A stretch of DNA of 62,097 bases from Gemmatimonadota bacterium. Its GTDB lineage: Bacteria; Gemmatimonadota; Gemmatimonadetes; Longimicrobiales; Gaopeijiaceae. Below are positions 43,101 to 51,756 of this stretch, piece after piece. The position numbers and the translations under genes are program-made. The number at the start of each line of letters is the position of its first letter. Position 1 is the stretch's first letter. A model generated the notes under the pieces. It was not told the DNA's origin, searched no databases, and was given only the letters and a program-made list of their open reading frames with translations. The stretch lies in assembly GCA_009844885.1 (NCBI GenBank), contig VYAQ01000010.1, forward strand, positions 1 through 62,097, read 5' to 3'.

Positions 43101-44099
43101 ATGACACGCGACCACGACCATTCGCATGAGTTGCGCGAGGCCGGCAAGCGCGACCTGACGCTGGCGCTCGTCCTGATCGTGGGATACATGGTCGCCGAGA
43201 TCATTGGCGGCATCATCTCCGGCAGCCTGGCCCTGATCGCCGACGCGGGACACATGCTCACCGATGCCGCGTCCATCGGTCTCGCGCTCGCCGCGATGCA
43301 CTTCTCCACGCGGGCCGCGTCGCGCCGGCACACCTTCGGATACCATCGCCTGGAGATCCTGGCCGCGCTCATCAACGGATTGACCCTCTGGGCCGTTTCG
43401 GTGTGGATCCTCATCGAGGCGTACGGCCGCTTCACGAGCACGCCCCAGGTGCGGGGAGGCATCGTGCTGGGGATCGGCTCGGTTGGGCTGGTCGTCAACA
43501 TCGTCGCCGCATCGATCCTGCGACGTTCAGCCAGGCACAGCGTCAACGTGGAGGGCGCCTATCGGCACGTCATCGCCGATCTCCTCGGATCGGTCGCCGT
43601 GGTCGTGTCGGGCGTGCTCGTGTGGGCGTTCGGTTGGCACATCGCGGACCCCATCCTCAGCGTGCTGATCGGCGTCCTCATCCTGGTAAGCACCTGGCGG
43701 CTGCTTGCCAAGGTCGTGCATGTCCTGCTGGAGGGAGCGCCGGACCATATCGATCTGGACAGCGTGTGCCGGAGGTTCGAAGAGGTCGAGGGAGTCGACC
43801 GCGTCCACGACATTCACGCCTGGACCCTCGCTCCCGGGTATGAGGCGCTGACCGCACACGTGACGGTGAAAGCGGGCTACGAGCTACAGGCCGGGGACGA
43901 CACGATTCTGAATCGTCTGCGTGAGATTGCCTATGGGGAGTTCAATGTGCGGCACGTCACCATCCAGCTCGAAACCGGTTCCACCAGCTGCAACGAGAAC
44001 CACCAGGACGACCTCCTGGCCTTCCGTCCCAACGGGCGCACCGTGCCGCAGCGCGGCACAATCGACCAGGCCACCGCGGAGGCCGAGGGATCTCCATGA
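43101..44099 (+). CDS. Cation diffusion facilitator (CzcD/ZnT-type) metal exporter
   Basis: 332 residues. His-rich N-terminus (RDHDHSHE), six spans, metal site residues His51/Asp55 (HMLTD) and His156/Asp160 (HVIAD), and the cytoplasmic ferredoxin-like domain (~225-300, DRVHDIHAWTL). The HxxxD pattern points to Zn2+ (or Co2+/Cd2+) efflux in exchange for protons. An extended C-terminal tail with CNENHQDD may add a metal site. No regulator is next to it. Confidence 0.93.
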   Translation: MTRDHDHSHELREAGKRDLTLALVLIVGYMVAEIIGGIISGSLALIADAGHMLTDAASIGLALAAMHFSTRAASRRHTFGYHRLEILAALINGLTLWAVSVWILIEAYGRFTSTPQVRGGIVLGIGSVGLVVNIVAASILRRSARHSVNVEGAYRHVIADLLGSVAVVVSGVLVWAFGWHIADPILSVLIGVLILVSTWRLLAKVVHVLLEGAPDHIDLDSVCRRFEEVEGVDRVHDIHAWTLAPGYEALTAHVTVKAGYELQAGDDTILNRLREIAYGEFNVRHVTIQLETGSTSCNENHQDDLLAFRPNGRTVPQRGTIDQATAEAEGSP

Positions 44100-44145
44100 C
44101 TTGACTTAGTCCACTTAGTCTAGTCCACTCATCGCAGTCGCACGA

Positions 44146-46659
44146 TCACGACCCTGGCGGTGCCTCCGGTGACCGACACTTCCACGTCCACCCCGTCTCC
44201 ATCCCCATCGGACACGAAATCGTGGAAGCGGATGCCGGCGGGCGCCAAATCGCCGGAATAGGTGGCGGTTTCGAATTCCGCAGGTTCGGGCCCCGTGTGC
44301 GGCCGGGGCGGAACAGCTCGAAGGTGGCCGACCGGAAGTCGTAGGTCGTGAAGGAGTGCTCGGGAGGCGGGGCCCCGGTGCCGTTCAGCATCATGGCCGC
44401 CGCAAAGTCCTCCAGGTGCTGCTCCACGCTCTTGCCGGTAACGATTCGGATGCCTTCGGGCCCGGGCGGTGCCGTCGTGTCGTTGAGGGATTTGAAGAGG
44501 GCGCCGTCCTCTGTCGCGGCGGCGTTCCCGTACGCGTCGCCCAGGAATCGGTGAAAGTGCCAGGAGGTGCCGTAGTAGGTGTGCGCGTCCACGGGGTTGC
44601 TCGTGAGCGAATTCACTGGCGCGGTGTATGAGCGCGATGTCCGTGCGAGCCGCAAGAGCATTCCGTAGTTCTCGGGCGTGATGATCGAGCCGTCCCTCGG
44701 CGGGTACGCCGCGCGCGTGAGCAGGGCGCCCTGAGCCACACCCCCCACGGCCTCCATGGCCTTGCGTGACGAGATCTCGCCGGCGATCTCGGCGGTCCCT
44801 TCCTCGATCCAGCTCGGATGGTACCTGCCGGCCCGGGAACGCCGGTACAGCGAGCTCACGTGCTTCATCTCGTGGACCATGGTGGCCAATGCCTGGTAGT
44901 GCCCGTCGTCCGGAGCGCCGCCGACCGCATGGAACATGCTCTCGTTGAAGTAGATGAGCTCCATCTGGTTCGACCACGAGCACTGCGCGGTGTTGATGAA
45001 GTCCCCCGGCCAGACGAATGCCGCGAACTCGTCCTCCACCGCGGGCGACACGAACACGTTGACCCTGCCGTCGCCGTTGATGTCGGCCACGCCGCCGAAG
45101 TATTCCTCGATCGTGTCGGCCCCGTAGGCGGTGTAGTAGTCCAGGACCTGGGTCGCGTCTTCGGTCCGGACGGGGTCGGTGTCCCGCTGCGCGGAGTCCT
45201 GGTAGATGGCGAGGTGGTCGTTGTAGGCGACGAGCAGCGCGGGCGTGAGGACGGGCGCCGGCTCCCGGCATGCCTCGCTCGAGCGTTCGCCGTCGTAGGG
45301 ACGGAAGAGCAGCCGTTCCGCGGGCGGATCGACACGGACGGACGCGGCCGCATCTTCTGCGGGCGGCCGCAGATCCGGGAGTACACTGCCGGAGCCGAGT
45401 TGCCGCAGGAGCTGCTGCGCCTGTGCCTGTAGCCTGGCTTGCCAGCGAGCCGTGGCATTCGCCAGCTCGACGCCCGCGGCCAGCCCCGCCGGCAATTCAG
45501 GGGGGCGGCGGACGCCGGTTTCCGGCCCTTCACGTGCCTGTGGCTGGGCGACGGGCGGAGCACCGTGTTCCACCACAGAGACGACCGCATGTGCCAGTGG
45601 CCCGCCGCGGGAAAGGTCCGTGCGGACCACGGCCATTCGGTACGTGTCGCCCTCGGCGCCCGCGGGAAGGAAGGGAGGACACGGCATCAGCCCACCCAGT
45701 GGCTCGAAGCCGACCACGCCCCCCGGCTCAAGCGCCAGCGGCGCCTCGCACACGCGCAGGCCCACTTCGCCCATGGCCCGGTTGCCCGCCGCGTCCTGAA
45801 CGTGGACGGTGAAGACGTGGAATCCCGCCACGGCCGCGGTTCCGGAGATGACCCCGAGGCTGTCGAGCTGCAGTCCGGAGGGAAGGGAACCCTCGTCGGC
45901 GGACCACACCAGCGGCGGCGTCCCTCCGATGACGTCCAGCGTCGCCGAGTAGCTCAGCGACGCCCGCCCGCGCCTCAGCTGCGTCGTTCGAATCGACAGC
46001 AACGGCGCCGTCGCGGTCACCACAAAGCCGGCCTCCAGCCGCCCGGCGGTCGCCCGCAGCGATTGCGGACCCACCGTCTCGCCCAGCGTCCAGCGCGTGG
46101 ACGCCTCTCCGACGGCATTCGTCACACCGGTCCGCGGCACGATCTGGCCGCCACCCGAGGTCACCTCGAAGGTCACTGGTACGTCCGGGATCGGGGCTCC
46201 GCTGCCATCCTCCACGCGCACCGTGGGATTGTCCGGGAGAATCGAAAGCGCGGGCGCCGTTTGTCCGTCGCCGGCGACCTTCGCGAGACGGACCGGCCTC
46301 AGTTCGACCACCAGCAGCGCCGACGCCGAAATGGCCTGGTGCGTGGCCCGCAGCCTGACCTCGCCCTGGCCGGTGACCGTGGCCAATCCGCCTGCGGAAA
46401 TCGTGGCAACCGCCGGATCGAGTGATGACCAGGTGACGGCCGCACCCACGATCTCGCGCTCCTGGTCGTCGATCACGCGGCCGGTGTACTGAATGGTGGC
46501 GCCCACCACGTCGGCGTTGGCCAGAGAGGGCGAGATCTCGATCCGGGACGGAATCGGGGGATCCGCGCAGGCCGCGAGCAGGGCACAGGCCAGCACGGGG
46601 CCGATCAACCGTTGACCCGCATTCGGCCTTGCGATTAGTGTTGGTTGCAGGTCGTCCAC
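44146..46659 (-). CDS. Lipoprotein with Ig-like domains and M30-like zinc metallopeptidase domain, frameshifted near the C-terminus
   Basis: 837 residues in this frame. Lipobox LLAAC (~27-31), Big_2 domain (~38-115), a second Ig-like domain (~120-215, VRVEDGSGAPIPDVPVTFEV), a putative Ig domain (~225-310), then a metallopeptidase domain with HEMKH (~590) and WIEEGTAEIAGE downstream, the HExxH...E pattern of M30/hyicolysin-like proteases. After FELFRP the frame turns to nonsense; adding one base in the G run 44305-44308 restores a sensible end (EFETATYSGDLAPAG...) that closes at a stop at 44129. So this is a one-base contraction, either real or an assembly error. Secreted surface protease, substrate unknown. 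Confidence 0.8.
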   Translation of the reverse strand: MDDLQPTLIARPNAGQRLIGPVLACALLAACADPPIPSRIEISPSLANADVVGATIQYTGRVIDDQEREIVGAAVTWSSLDPAVATISAGGLATVTGQGEVRLRATHQAISASALLVVELRPVRLAKVAGDGQTAPALSILPDNPTVRVEDGSGAPIPDVPVTFEVTSGGGQIVPRTGVTNAVGEASTRWTLGETVGPQSLRATAGRLEAGFVVTATAPLLSIRTTQLRRGRASLSYSATLDVIGGTPPLVWSADEGSLPSGLQLDSLGVISGTAAVAGFHVFTVHVQDAAGNRAMGEVGLRVCEAPLALEPGGVVGFEPLGGLMPCPPFLPAGAEGDTYRMAVVRTDLSRGGPLAHAVVSVVEHGAPPVAQPQAREGPETGVRRPPELPAGLAAGVELANATARWQARLQAQAQQLLRQLGSGSVLPDLRPPAEDAAASVRVDPPAERLLFRPYDGERSSEACREPAPVLTPALLVAYNDHLAIYQDSAQRDTDPVRTEDATQVLDYYTAYGADTIEEYFGGVADINGDGRVNVFVSPAVEDEFAAFVWPGDFINTAQCSWSNQMELIYFNESMFHAVGGAPDDGHYQALATMVHEMKHVSSLYRRSRAGRYHPSWIEEGTAEIAGEISSRKAMEAVGGVAQGALLTRAAYPPRDGSIITPENYGMLLRLARTSRSYTAPVNSLTSNPVDAHTYYGTSWHFHRFLGDAYGNAAATEDGALFKSLNDTTAPPGPEGIRIVTGKSVEQHLEDFAAAMMLNGTGAPPPEHSFTTYDFRSATFELFRPGRTRGPNLRNSKPPPIPAIWRPPASASTISCPMGMETGWTWKCRSPEAPPGS

Positions 46660-46696
46660 GATACACCGAAAAGCCAGGCTAAGCGACGATTATCCA

Positions 46697-47395
46697 ATGA
46701 CAAAATATCGCAAACCCGGGTCCCGACCCAGCAAGCCCGTCAATCCGGCCGACCAGGAAGACGCTTTCGTCGCCAAGACGCTGGAAGTCAGCAACTGGGC
46801 CCAGCGCAACCGGCCGACGCTTACCGCGGGAGTCATACTGGTGGGCTTGGGCATCGTCGCCCTCGTCTACTACGCCAGGTACCGGGAAGACCTGGGCTTT
46901 GCCGCGGCCGCGGAACTCGAGCAATTGCAGATGCGCCTCGACGCGGGGGACCAGGAGGGCGTTCAGGCCGACCTGCAGGTGTACCTGGAGCGTTTCGGCA
47001 GCACGTCGGCGGCGGGCGAGGCACGCCTCACGCTGGGTCAGGTGACGGCGGATCTGGGTGATCTGGACGCTGCGGTGGAGGTGCTCGAGCCGATCGCGGG
47101 CGATGTCGGGAGTCCGCTGGGGGCCCAGGCGGCGGCGCTGCTCGCCGCCATCTCCGAAGACGCCGGCAATCTCCAGGCAGCCGAAGGCCTGTACGAACGC
47201 CTTGCCGACCGCGCGAGGCTGAGCTTCCTGGTGCGCGACGCGCTTGCGGACGAGGCCCGGCTGCGGGCCGCTCAGGGCGATCATGAGGCCGCGGTGGACC
47301 TCTACGACCGCCTGCTGGAGGAGATGGACGAGGCGGATCCGGACCGGGGCCTCGTGGAGATGCGCCGGGCGGAGGCGGAGGCGGCGCTGAACTAG
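46697..47395 (+). CDS. TPR membrane-anchored protein (YfgM-like)
   Basis: 232 residues. Cytoplasmic N-terminus (~1-42), one span (LTAGVILVGLGIVALVYYA, ~43-61) and a periplasmic TPR array (~70-230: LGQVTADLGDLDAAVEVLEP, AEGLYERLADRARL). This is the layout of YfgM, an accessory of the SecYEG translocon and periplasmic chaperone network, but also of other TPR proteins. Divergent from the metallopeptidase gene (37 nt apart), so promoters must lie in the short gap or inside the genes. Confidence 0.78.
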   Translation: MTKYRKPGSRPSKPVNPADQEDAFVAKTLEVSNWAQRNRPTLTAGVILVGLGIVALVYYARYREDLGFAAAAELEQLQMRLDAGDQEGVQADLQVYLERFGSTSAAGEARLTLGQVTADLGDLDAAVEVLEPIAGDVGSPLGAQAAALLAAISEDAGNLQAAEGLYERLADRARLSFLVRDALADEARLRAAQGDHEAAVDLYDRLLEEMDEADPDRGLVEMRRAEAEAALN

Positions 47396-47487
47396 GGGGC
47401 CGCGCCAGGGGCCCAACGCCGGGCTGGCCGCACTGGGGAGGGCCGCACTGGTGGCGCTCCGGGGTCCCTGAGAACGACGGAATGAGC

Positions 47488-47545
47488 CGACGTTTACGCC
47501 TCGTTTGCCCGCACGAACCCGAAACGTCGCATAATATGTATTATG
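47488..47545. other. Structured AT-rich element: nested inverted repeat plus 16-nt palindrome
   Basis: CGACGTTT (47488-47495) pairs perfectly with AAACGTCG (47522-47529), enclosing a smaller TCGT/ACGA stem; the 16-nt palindrome CATAATATGTATTATG follows at once (47530-47545). The palindrome is almost all A/T in a very GC-rich genome. It lies in the 266-nt gap between convergent genes, where no gene was found. It could be a protein-binding site, a small structured RNA, or the scar of a mobile element; none can be chosen from sequence alone. Confidence 0.5.
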
Positions 47546-47609
47546 TAAAGCGATGCCTTTCGGCCTCGATGTGGCCAGCAATCGCCTCGCCTTTCCCTAC
47601 AAACCGCCT

Positions 47610-47632
47610 GGGGATCCCTACCCCGGATCCCC
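47610..47632. terminator. Bidirectional hairpin between convergent genes
   Basis: GGGGATCC (47610-47617) and GGATCCCC (47625-47632), perfect 8-bp stem with a 7-nt loop, 30 nt beyond the stop of the minus-strand serine hydrolase gene. A likely end of the 13-gene minus-strand transcript. Confidence 0.5.
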
Positions 47633-47661
47633 AACCCACCCCAGACGCAACCGAAGTAGGC

Positions 47662-48792
47662 CTACCGGAACAACTCCTCGATGCGCCCTGCCAGTTCCCT
47701 CGTCATGGGCGCGCTCGACAGGTTCGCAACGATGGCCACGATGATCCCGGTGTCCCGGTTCATCGTCAGCATCGTGCGCCCCCCAACTGATCCACCGCCG
47801 TGCGAGACGATTCGCTCGCCGTGCGCGTTGGCACCGGAGCTCCAGCCCACGCCGTATCCCGTCTCGGTCCCGTCCCGGGTTGTCTGCGAGGTGAACAGCA
47901 CTTCCAGCGTCTCCGCCTGCAGGAAGCCCGGCTCCAGGTGGCCGTTCGCAAAACGGAGCAGATCTTCGGGTGTCGACAGGAATCCCCCGCCAGCCCACTT
48001 GTAGCTGTTGTCCACGTACGGTGCATTCAGGACCTTCCCCGCGGGCGAAACGACGTAGAACCGCGTCCGGTTCGGGATGATGCTGTCCGTGTGGCCCGCG
48101 ACCGTCTCGTCCATCCCCAGCGGATCGAACACCACCCTGTCCATGTAGCTTAGAAACGCCTCGCCACTCGCGCCCGCGATCACCGCGCTGATCAGGTTCC
48201 ACGCGTACGACGAGTACGAGTACTCGGTGCCGGGCTCGTTGATAAGCGGGTCGTCCTGGAAGATCGTGAGGCCGGAAAGGACCGTTGGGTAACGCACCGA
48301 GGAGAAGTTCTCGTCCCCCTGGTAGTGCCGGATTCCTCCCAGGTGTCCCGCCAGCAGCCTCGTGGTCACTGGCCACTGTTTCTCCGGAAAGGACGGCACG
48401 TATGTCTGCACCGGCGCGTCCAGGTCCAGTGCACCCGCTTCCAACAGGACGCCGATGGCTGCTGCCGTGATCGGCTTGGACACGCTTCCGACACGGAACT
48501 TTGTCGAGGGAGTTACCATTACGTCATGAGTCAGATCGGAATATCCAAAACCTTCTGACCAAATGACTTGTGATCCCCTGCCAACGGCCACGGACAGACC
48601 GGGGATCGAGTTTGCCTCCATCACCGAGTCCAGCAGCGCCCGGGCGGCAACGACCCGTTGGTCCTCTGGGGTTTCGCACGCGACGCCCACGAGGCATGCC
48701 GACACGACGGACAGGCCGACCCATCGGCGGGAGCGCGGACGTTTGCGGGAAAGCGGACGAATGCCGGAGCGCGGACGAAGATCTGTGTTCAT
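47662..48792 (-). CDS. Serine hydrolase, class C beta-lactamase/LACTB family lipoprotein
   Basis: 376 residues from ATG 48792 (frame open to 48834). Basic N-terminus, hydrophobic stretch and lipobox VAC (SVVSACLVGVAC). Catalytic Ser103-x-x-Lys106 (SVSK), the Tyr motif in EYSYSSYAWN (Tyr193 region) and SHGGG near the C-terminus as the KTG equivalent. Such periplasmic enzymes are DD-peptidases, esterases or LACTB-like proteases rather than true beta-lactamases. Last gene of the minus-strand run, 7 nt after the proline dehydrogenase gene. Confidence 0.88.
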   Translation of the reverse strand: MNTDLRPRSGIRPLSRKRPRSRRWVGLSVVSACLVGVACETPEDQRVVAARALLDSVMEANSIPGLSVAVGRGSQVIWSEGFGYSDLTHDVMVTPSTKFRVGSVSKPITAAAIGVLLEAGALDLDAPVQTYVPSFPEKQWPVTTRLLAGHLGGIRHYQGDENFSSVRYPTVLSGLTIFQDDPLINEPGTEYSYSSYAWNLISAVIAGASGEAFLSYMDRVVFDPLGMDETVAGHTDSIIPNRTRFYVVSPAGKVLNAPYVDNSYKWAGGGFLSTPEDLLRFANGHLEPGFLQAETLEVLFTSQTTRDGTETGYGVGWSSGANAHGERIVSHGGGSVGGRTMLTMNRDTGIIVAIVANLSSAPMTRELAGRIEELFR

Positions 48793-48799
48793 TTGCTTT

Positions 48800-49726
48800 T
48801 CACCATGGAAGCATGCTGCGGACGACAAAGGCAACGTTGGCAGGGCGTTCGGCCAATCGCCTCACGTACCACGGGAACCAGTGTTCGCCGTAGCTGATGA
48901 GGACTCGGACCCCCCGCCCCCGCCCGGCCAAACGAATCTGCTCGCGCTGGGAGATGCCGTAGAGCATCTGGTATTCGTAGGCTTCGGGCGGGACACCGTT
49001 CGACTGGGCCCATTCGTCGATGCGCGCGATCAGCGACGTGTCGTGGGTGGCCAACCCCGCGCGCATTCCCGCCTCGAGCGCGTCCGGCGCGAGCATGCGC
49101 GTCGTCAGGTCGAAGAACGCCTGGTCGACGTCGCGCTTTTCCGGAAACGCGATTTCGGCGGGTTCGGCGTATGCGCCCTTCACCATCCGTATGGCGGGAC
49201 CCATGGGGATGAGCGACTCCAGGTCCGCCGGGGTGCGGTAGAGGTAGGACTGCAGACAGATGCCGAATCTGGCGTGGTCGGCGCGGATGGAGCGGTAGAG
49301 ATCCAGGGTCGGATCCACGTAGCGGCTGTACTCCATGTCGATCCAGACCCAGTTCCCGTGGGCCTCGGCCGAACGGGTGATCAGACGCAGGTTCTCTTCC
49401 GCAACGTCGAGCCCCAGATCGAGCCCCAGGTGGGTGGGTTTCACGGACAGCTCGGCGTCGAGACCACGCGAGGCGACTTCGGCGGCGGCCTGTACGTAGT
49501 GATCGGCGACCGCCCTGGCCTCGGCCCGATCCGCGACGTTCTCGCCGAGGAAGGTGATCAGCGTCGGAATCCCCTGCCCCCGCTCCAGCACCCTGGCCGC
49601 GTCGAGCGCGTGCCCCAGGGTTTCGCCGGGCATGAACCTGCGTACGGCCCTTCGCACAAACCCGTACCGAGGTAGCGCGGTGCTGCACCACTTGTTCTCC
49701 GAGACCCACAGAAGTGCTGAGCGCAT
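48800..49726 (-). CDS. Proline dehydrogenase (monofunctional)
   Basis: 308 residues from ATG 49726. FAD-dependent PutA-type barrel: the entry LLWVSENKWC...RRAVRRFMPGE, then VSxKPTHLG-like SVKPTHLGLDL, VWIDMEYSRY, GICLQSYLYRT, RMVKGAYAEP and LATHDTSL, all family motifs. It oxidises proline to pyrroline-5-carboxylate and passes electrons to quinone. The partner P5C dehydrogenase is not next to it, and its place at the end of an envelope operon is odd. The open frame upstream to 50362 is the shadow of the acyltransferase gene. Confidence 0.93.
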   Translation of the reverse strand: MRSALLWVSENKWCSTALPRYGFVRRAVRRFMPGETLGHALDAARVLERGQGIPTLITFLGENVADRAEARAVADHYVQAAAEVASRGLDAELSVKPTHLGLDLGLDVAEENLRLITRSAEAHGNWVWIDMEYSRYVDPTLDLYRSIRADHARFGICLQSYLYRTPADLESLIPMGPAIRMVKGAYAEPAEIAFPEKRDVDQAFFDLTTRMLAPDALEAGMRAGLATHDTSLIARIDEWAQSNGVPPEAYEYQMLYGISQREQIRLAGRGRGVRVLISYGEHWFPWYVRRLAERPANVAFVVRSMLPW

Positions 49727-49752
49727 GACCGGAATACTCGCTGGGTACGGCG

Positions 49753-50403
49753 TCAGGCGCCAGTGGGCCACGGTCGGTCGGGCCGCTCGCCGGCCAGCGC
49801 GAGCAGGGCCTGTCGCAGGCGGTCGGCGGCGGGCTCCAGCGCCGATTCGCGTGCGCCGCGCGTTTCGTGCACGCCGAAGTGAAGCGGCTCGCCGTAGCGA
49901 ACGTGCACGGTCGACCGCCAACGTGACCGCGTCCACCGGGGCCAGGCGTCGTAGGTGCCGGACACGTGGCACGGCACGACGGGGACGCCGGCCTTGAGGA
50001 TCAGGCGGATGGACCCCCGCCGAAAGGGCCGCAGCGCACCCTCCCAGCTGCGCTCGCCCTCCAGGTAGATCCCCACGCCATCGCCGCGCTCCAGGGCCCT
50101 GAGCGCGGTGCGGACCGACTGCGGATCGACCCTGTACCGGCGGGCGGGAATGGCCGCAACGCGGGGAAGGAACCAGCGGAACACGGCGTTTGCCCCGAAC
50201 TGCGTGCTCTTGGCGAAGAAATGGACGGTACGGCGGCAGTTCGTCTGGATGAGCAGCGGATCGAGGATGCTCTCGTGGTTCGCGACCAGGATGAAGGGGC
50301 CCTCCCGGGGGATGTGCGACCTGCCCGACACGCGGCACCGCGTGAGCACCCTCCCGATCCACCTGAGCGCTACCCGGAAGAATGCGTACCAGCCGCTTAC
50401 CAT
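49753..50403 (-). CDS. 1-acyl-sn-glycerol-3-phosphate acyltransferase (PlsC-like)
   Basis: 216 residues, with the LPLAT motifs: His43-x4-Asp48 in NHESILD, and YLEGERSW (~113-120) in place of FPEGTRS. One N-terminal hydrophobic segment. Likely transfers an acyl chain to a lysophospholipid or to a glycolipid; the context (glycosyltransferases upstream) allows either. Overlaps the zinc-ribbon gene by 7 nt. Confidence 0.88.
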   Translation of the reverse strand: MVSGWYAFFRVALRWIGRVLTRCRVSGRSHIPREGPFILVANHESILDPLLIQTNCRRTVHFFAKSTQFGANAVFRWFLPRVAAIPARRYRVDPQSVRTALRALERGDGVGIYLEGERSWEGALRPFRRGSIRLILKAGVPVVPCHVSGTYDAWPRWTRSRWRSTVHVRYGEPLHFGVHETRGARESALEPAADRLRQALLALAGERPDRPWPTGA

Positions 50404-51014
50404 CCGGTCACGATCCTGGGCTGGAATTCCACCACCCCGCCCCGGCCGGCGCGCTCGTACGCGTCGGTGATCAGCCGTCGCATCAGGGTCTCCCAGCGCC
50501 TTGGCGAGTCGTCCTCGAAGCGGAACTGCACGAGCTGGTCGTCCGGCAGGGAGAGCTGCAGCGACGAGGAGGACGCCTGCACGGCGCCGAGGTCCAGATG
50601 GCGCCAGCTGCCGGCGTGCCGGCCGCCCGCGTCCACGTGTACCCGGTCGCGGTCGACAGTGACCGTGCCGGGGGCCGGGGGGCCCATGCTCTCGACAAAG
50701 CCTCGCAGTACGCCCCGATACCGGACCGCCTGCTCCGAGACGCGCCAGGAAATCCGGGCGCGCGCCGAGTATTCCAGCGTACCGTCGTCCCTCGTCGCGC
50801 GGGTGATCGGGCCGCCGTGTTCATCGATCCGCCGGCACAGGTCGGCCGCGCTGACGTCGAACTGCTGGTCACCTTCGGTAAGCGACAGCAGGAGTCGGCC
50901 GCGGCTGCGCTCGATCCAGATGCCACACGATGCGCACCAGACCGCGTCGCCTTCCCCGTCCATCGGGTCGTGGCCGCACTGCGGACACCGGTAGCACAGA
51001 TCGATGAGCGCCAT
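50397..51014 (-). CDS. Zinc-ribbon protein of unknown function (205 aa)
   Basis: An N-terminal zinc ribbon is formed by Cys10-x2-Cys13 and Cys27-x2-Cys30 (CPQC...CASC). The rest (~40-205) is beta-rich (a PH-like set of strands: GTLEYSARARISWRV, LQLSLPDDQLVQFRFED) and has no signal peptide or membrane span. No known family recognised. It is locked between the DPM-synthase-like and PlsC-like genes, so a role in lipid or glycolipid metabolism is possible. Confidence 0.75.
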   Translation of the reverse strand: MALIDLCYRCPQCGHDPMDGEGDAVWCASCGIWIERSRGRLLLSLTEGDQQFDVSAADLCRRIDEHGGPITRATRDDGTLEYSARARISWRVSEQAVRYRGVLRGFVESMGPPAPGTVTVDRDRVHVDAGGRHAGSWRHLDLGAVQASSSSLQLSLPDDQLVQFRFEDDSPRRWETLMRRLITDAYERAGRGGVVEFQPRIVTGW

Positions 51015-51024
51015 GGGCTGCCGC

Positions 51025-51756
51025 CTACAGGCGTCCCAGCAGATCCAGGATGCGCAGCTTCCAGACCCGCCACACGGCCTCCCAGATGATGCTCCTGGAC
51101 ATCTTGGATTCGCCGCTGTCCCGTTCCGTGAAGACGATGGGCACCTCGCGCAACCCGAATCCCCCCCGCCAGGCCCTCAGCTTCAACTCGATCTGAAAGC
51201 TGTATCCGTTCGACTGGATCCGGTCCAGCCGCACGCGCTCCAGGACACGGCGCCGGAAAGCGTTGAAACCGCCGGTCGCGTCGCGGACCGGAAGGCGGGT
51301 GATCACCCGCGCGTACCACGACCCGAAGAGGCTGATCATCAGGCGCCGCATTGGCCAGTTCACCACCGTGATCCGGCCGTCGACGTACCGGGAGCCCACC
51401 ACGACGTCCACGCCGCGCCGGATCTTGTCCAGCATCACGGGCAGGATCGCGGGCGGGTGGGACAGATCGGCGTCCATCTCCACGAAAACGTCGAAATCGC
51501 GCTTCAGTCCCCACGTGAATCCCGCGACGTAAGCCGCGCCCAGGCCCTGCTTTCCAGGCCGGTGAAGAACGGCCACACGCTCGTTGCCGGCCGCCAGCTT
51601 GTCGGCGACGTCACCGGTTCCGTCGGGCGAGTTGTCGTCGACCACAAGGATGTGAAACGCATCCCCTTGGTCAAGCACGCGCGGCACGATGCGCGGCAGG
51701 TTGTCGCGCTCGTTGTACGTGGGAATGACGACCAGCACGCGTCCCGAATCTGTCAT
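51025..51756 (-). CDS. Polyprenyl-phosphate mannosyl(glycosyl)transferase, DPM1-like GT2
   Basis: 243 residues from ATG 51756; the frame upstream to 52251 is a shadow. GT-A fold family 2: VVIPTYNERDNLP (~9-21), VVDDNSPDGTGD, the metal-site motif EMDADLSHPP (DAD) and GSRYVDG. It matches soluble dolichol-/polyprenol-phosphate mannose synthases: it should load a sugar from a nucleotide donor onto a polyprenyl phosphate. Overlaps the flippase-like gene by 4 nt, a pairing like a split AglD (GT2 plus UPF0104 domain). Confidence 0.91.
   Translation of the reverse strand: MTDSGRVLVVIPTYNERDNLPRIVPRVLDQGDAFHILVVDDNSPDGTGDVADKLAAGNERVAVLHRPGKQGLGAAYVAGFTWGLKRDFDVFVEMDADLSHPPAILPVMLDKIRRGVDVVVGSRYVDGRITVVNWPMRRLMISLFGSWYARVITRLPVRDATGGFNAFRRRVLERVRLDRIQSNGYSFQIELKLRAWRGGFGLREVPIVFTERDSGESKMSRSIIWEAVWRVWKLRILDLLGRL

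Noticed and set aside
39749-43546. A 1265-codon minus-strand open frame
   Set aside because: Antisense to the second propeller, Big_2/LVIVD, dehydratase and CDF genes, all with clear motifs. Composition is typical of a GC shadow.
44107-44129. Repeat TAGTCCACT twice between the CDF and metallopeptidase genes
   Set aside because: Only two 9-bp copies in a 29-nt gap; too little to call a functional repeat or terminator.
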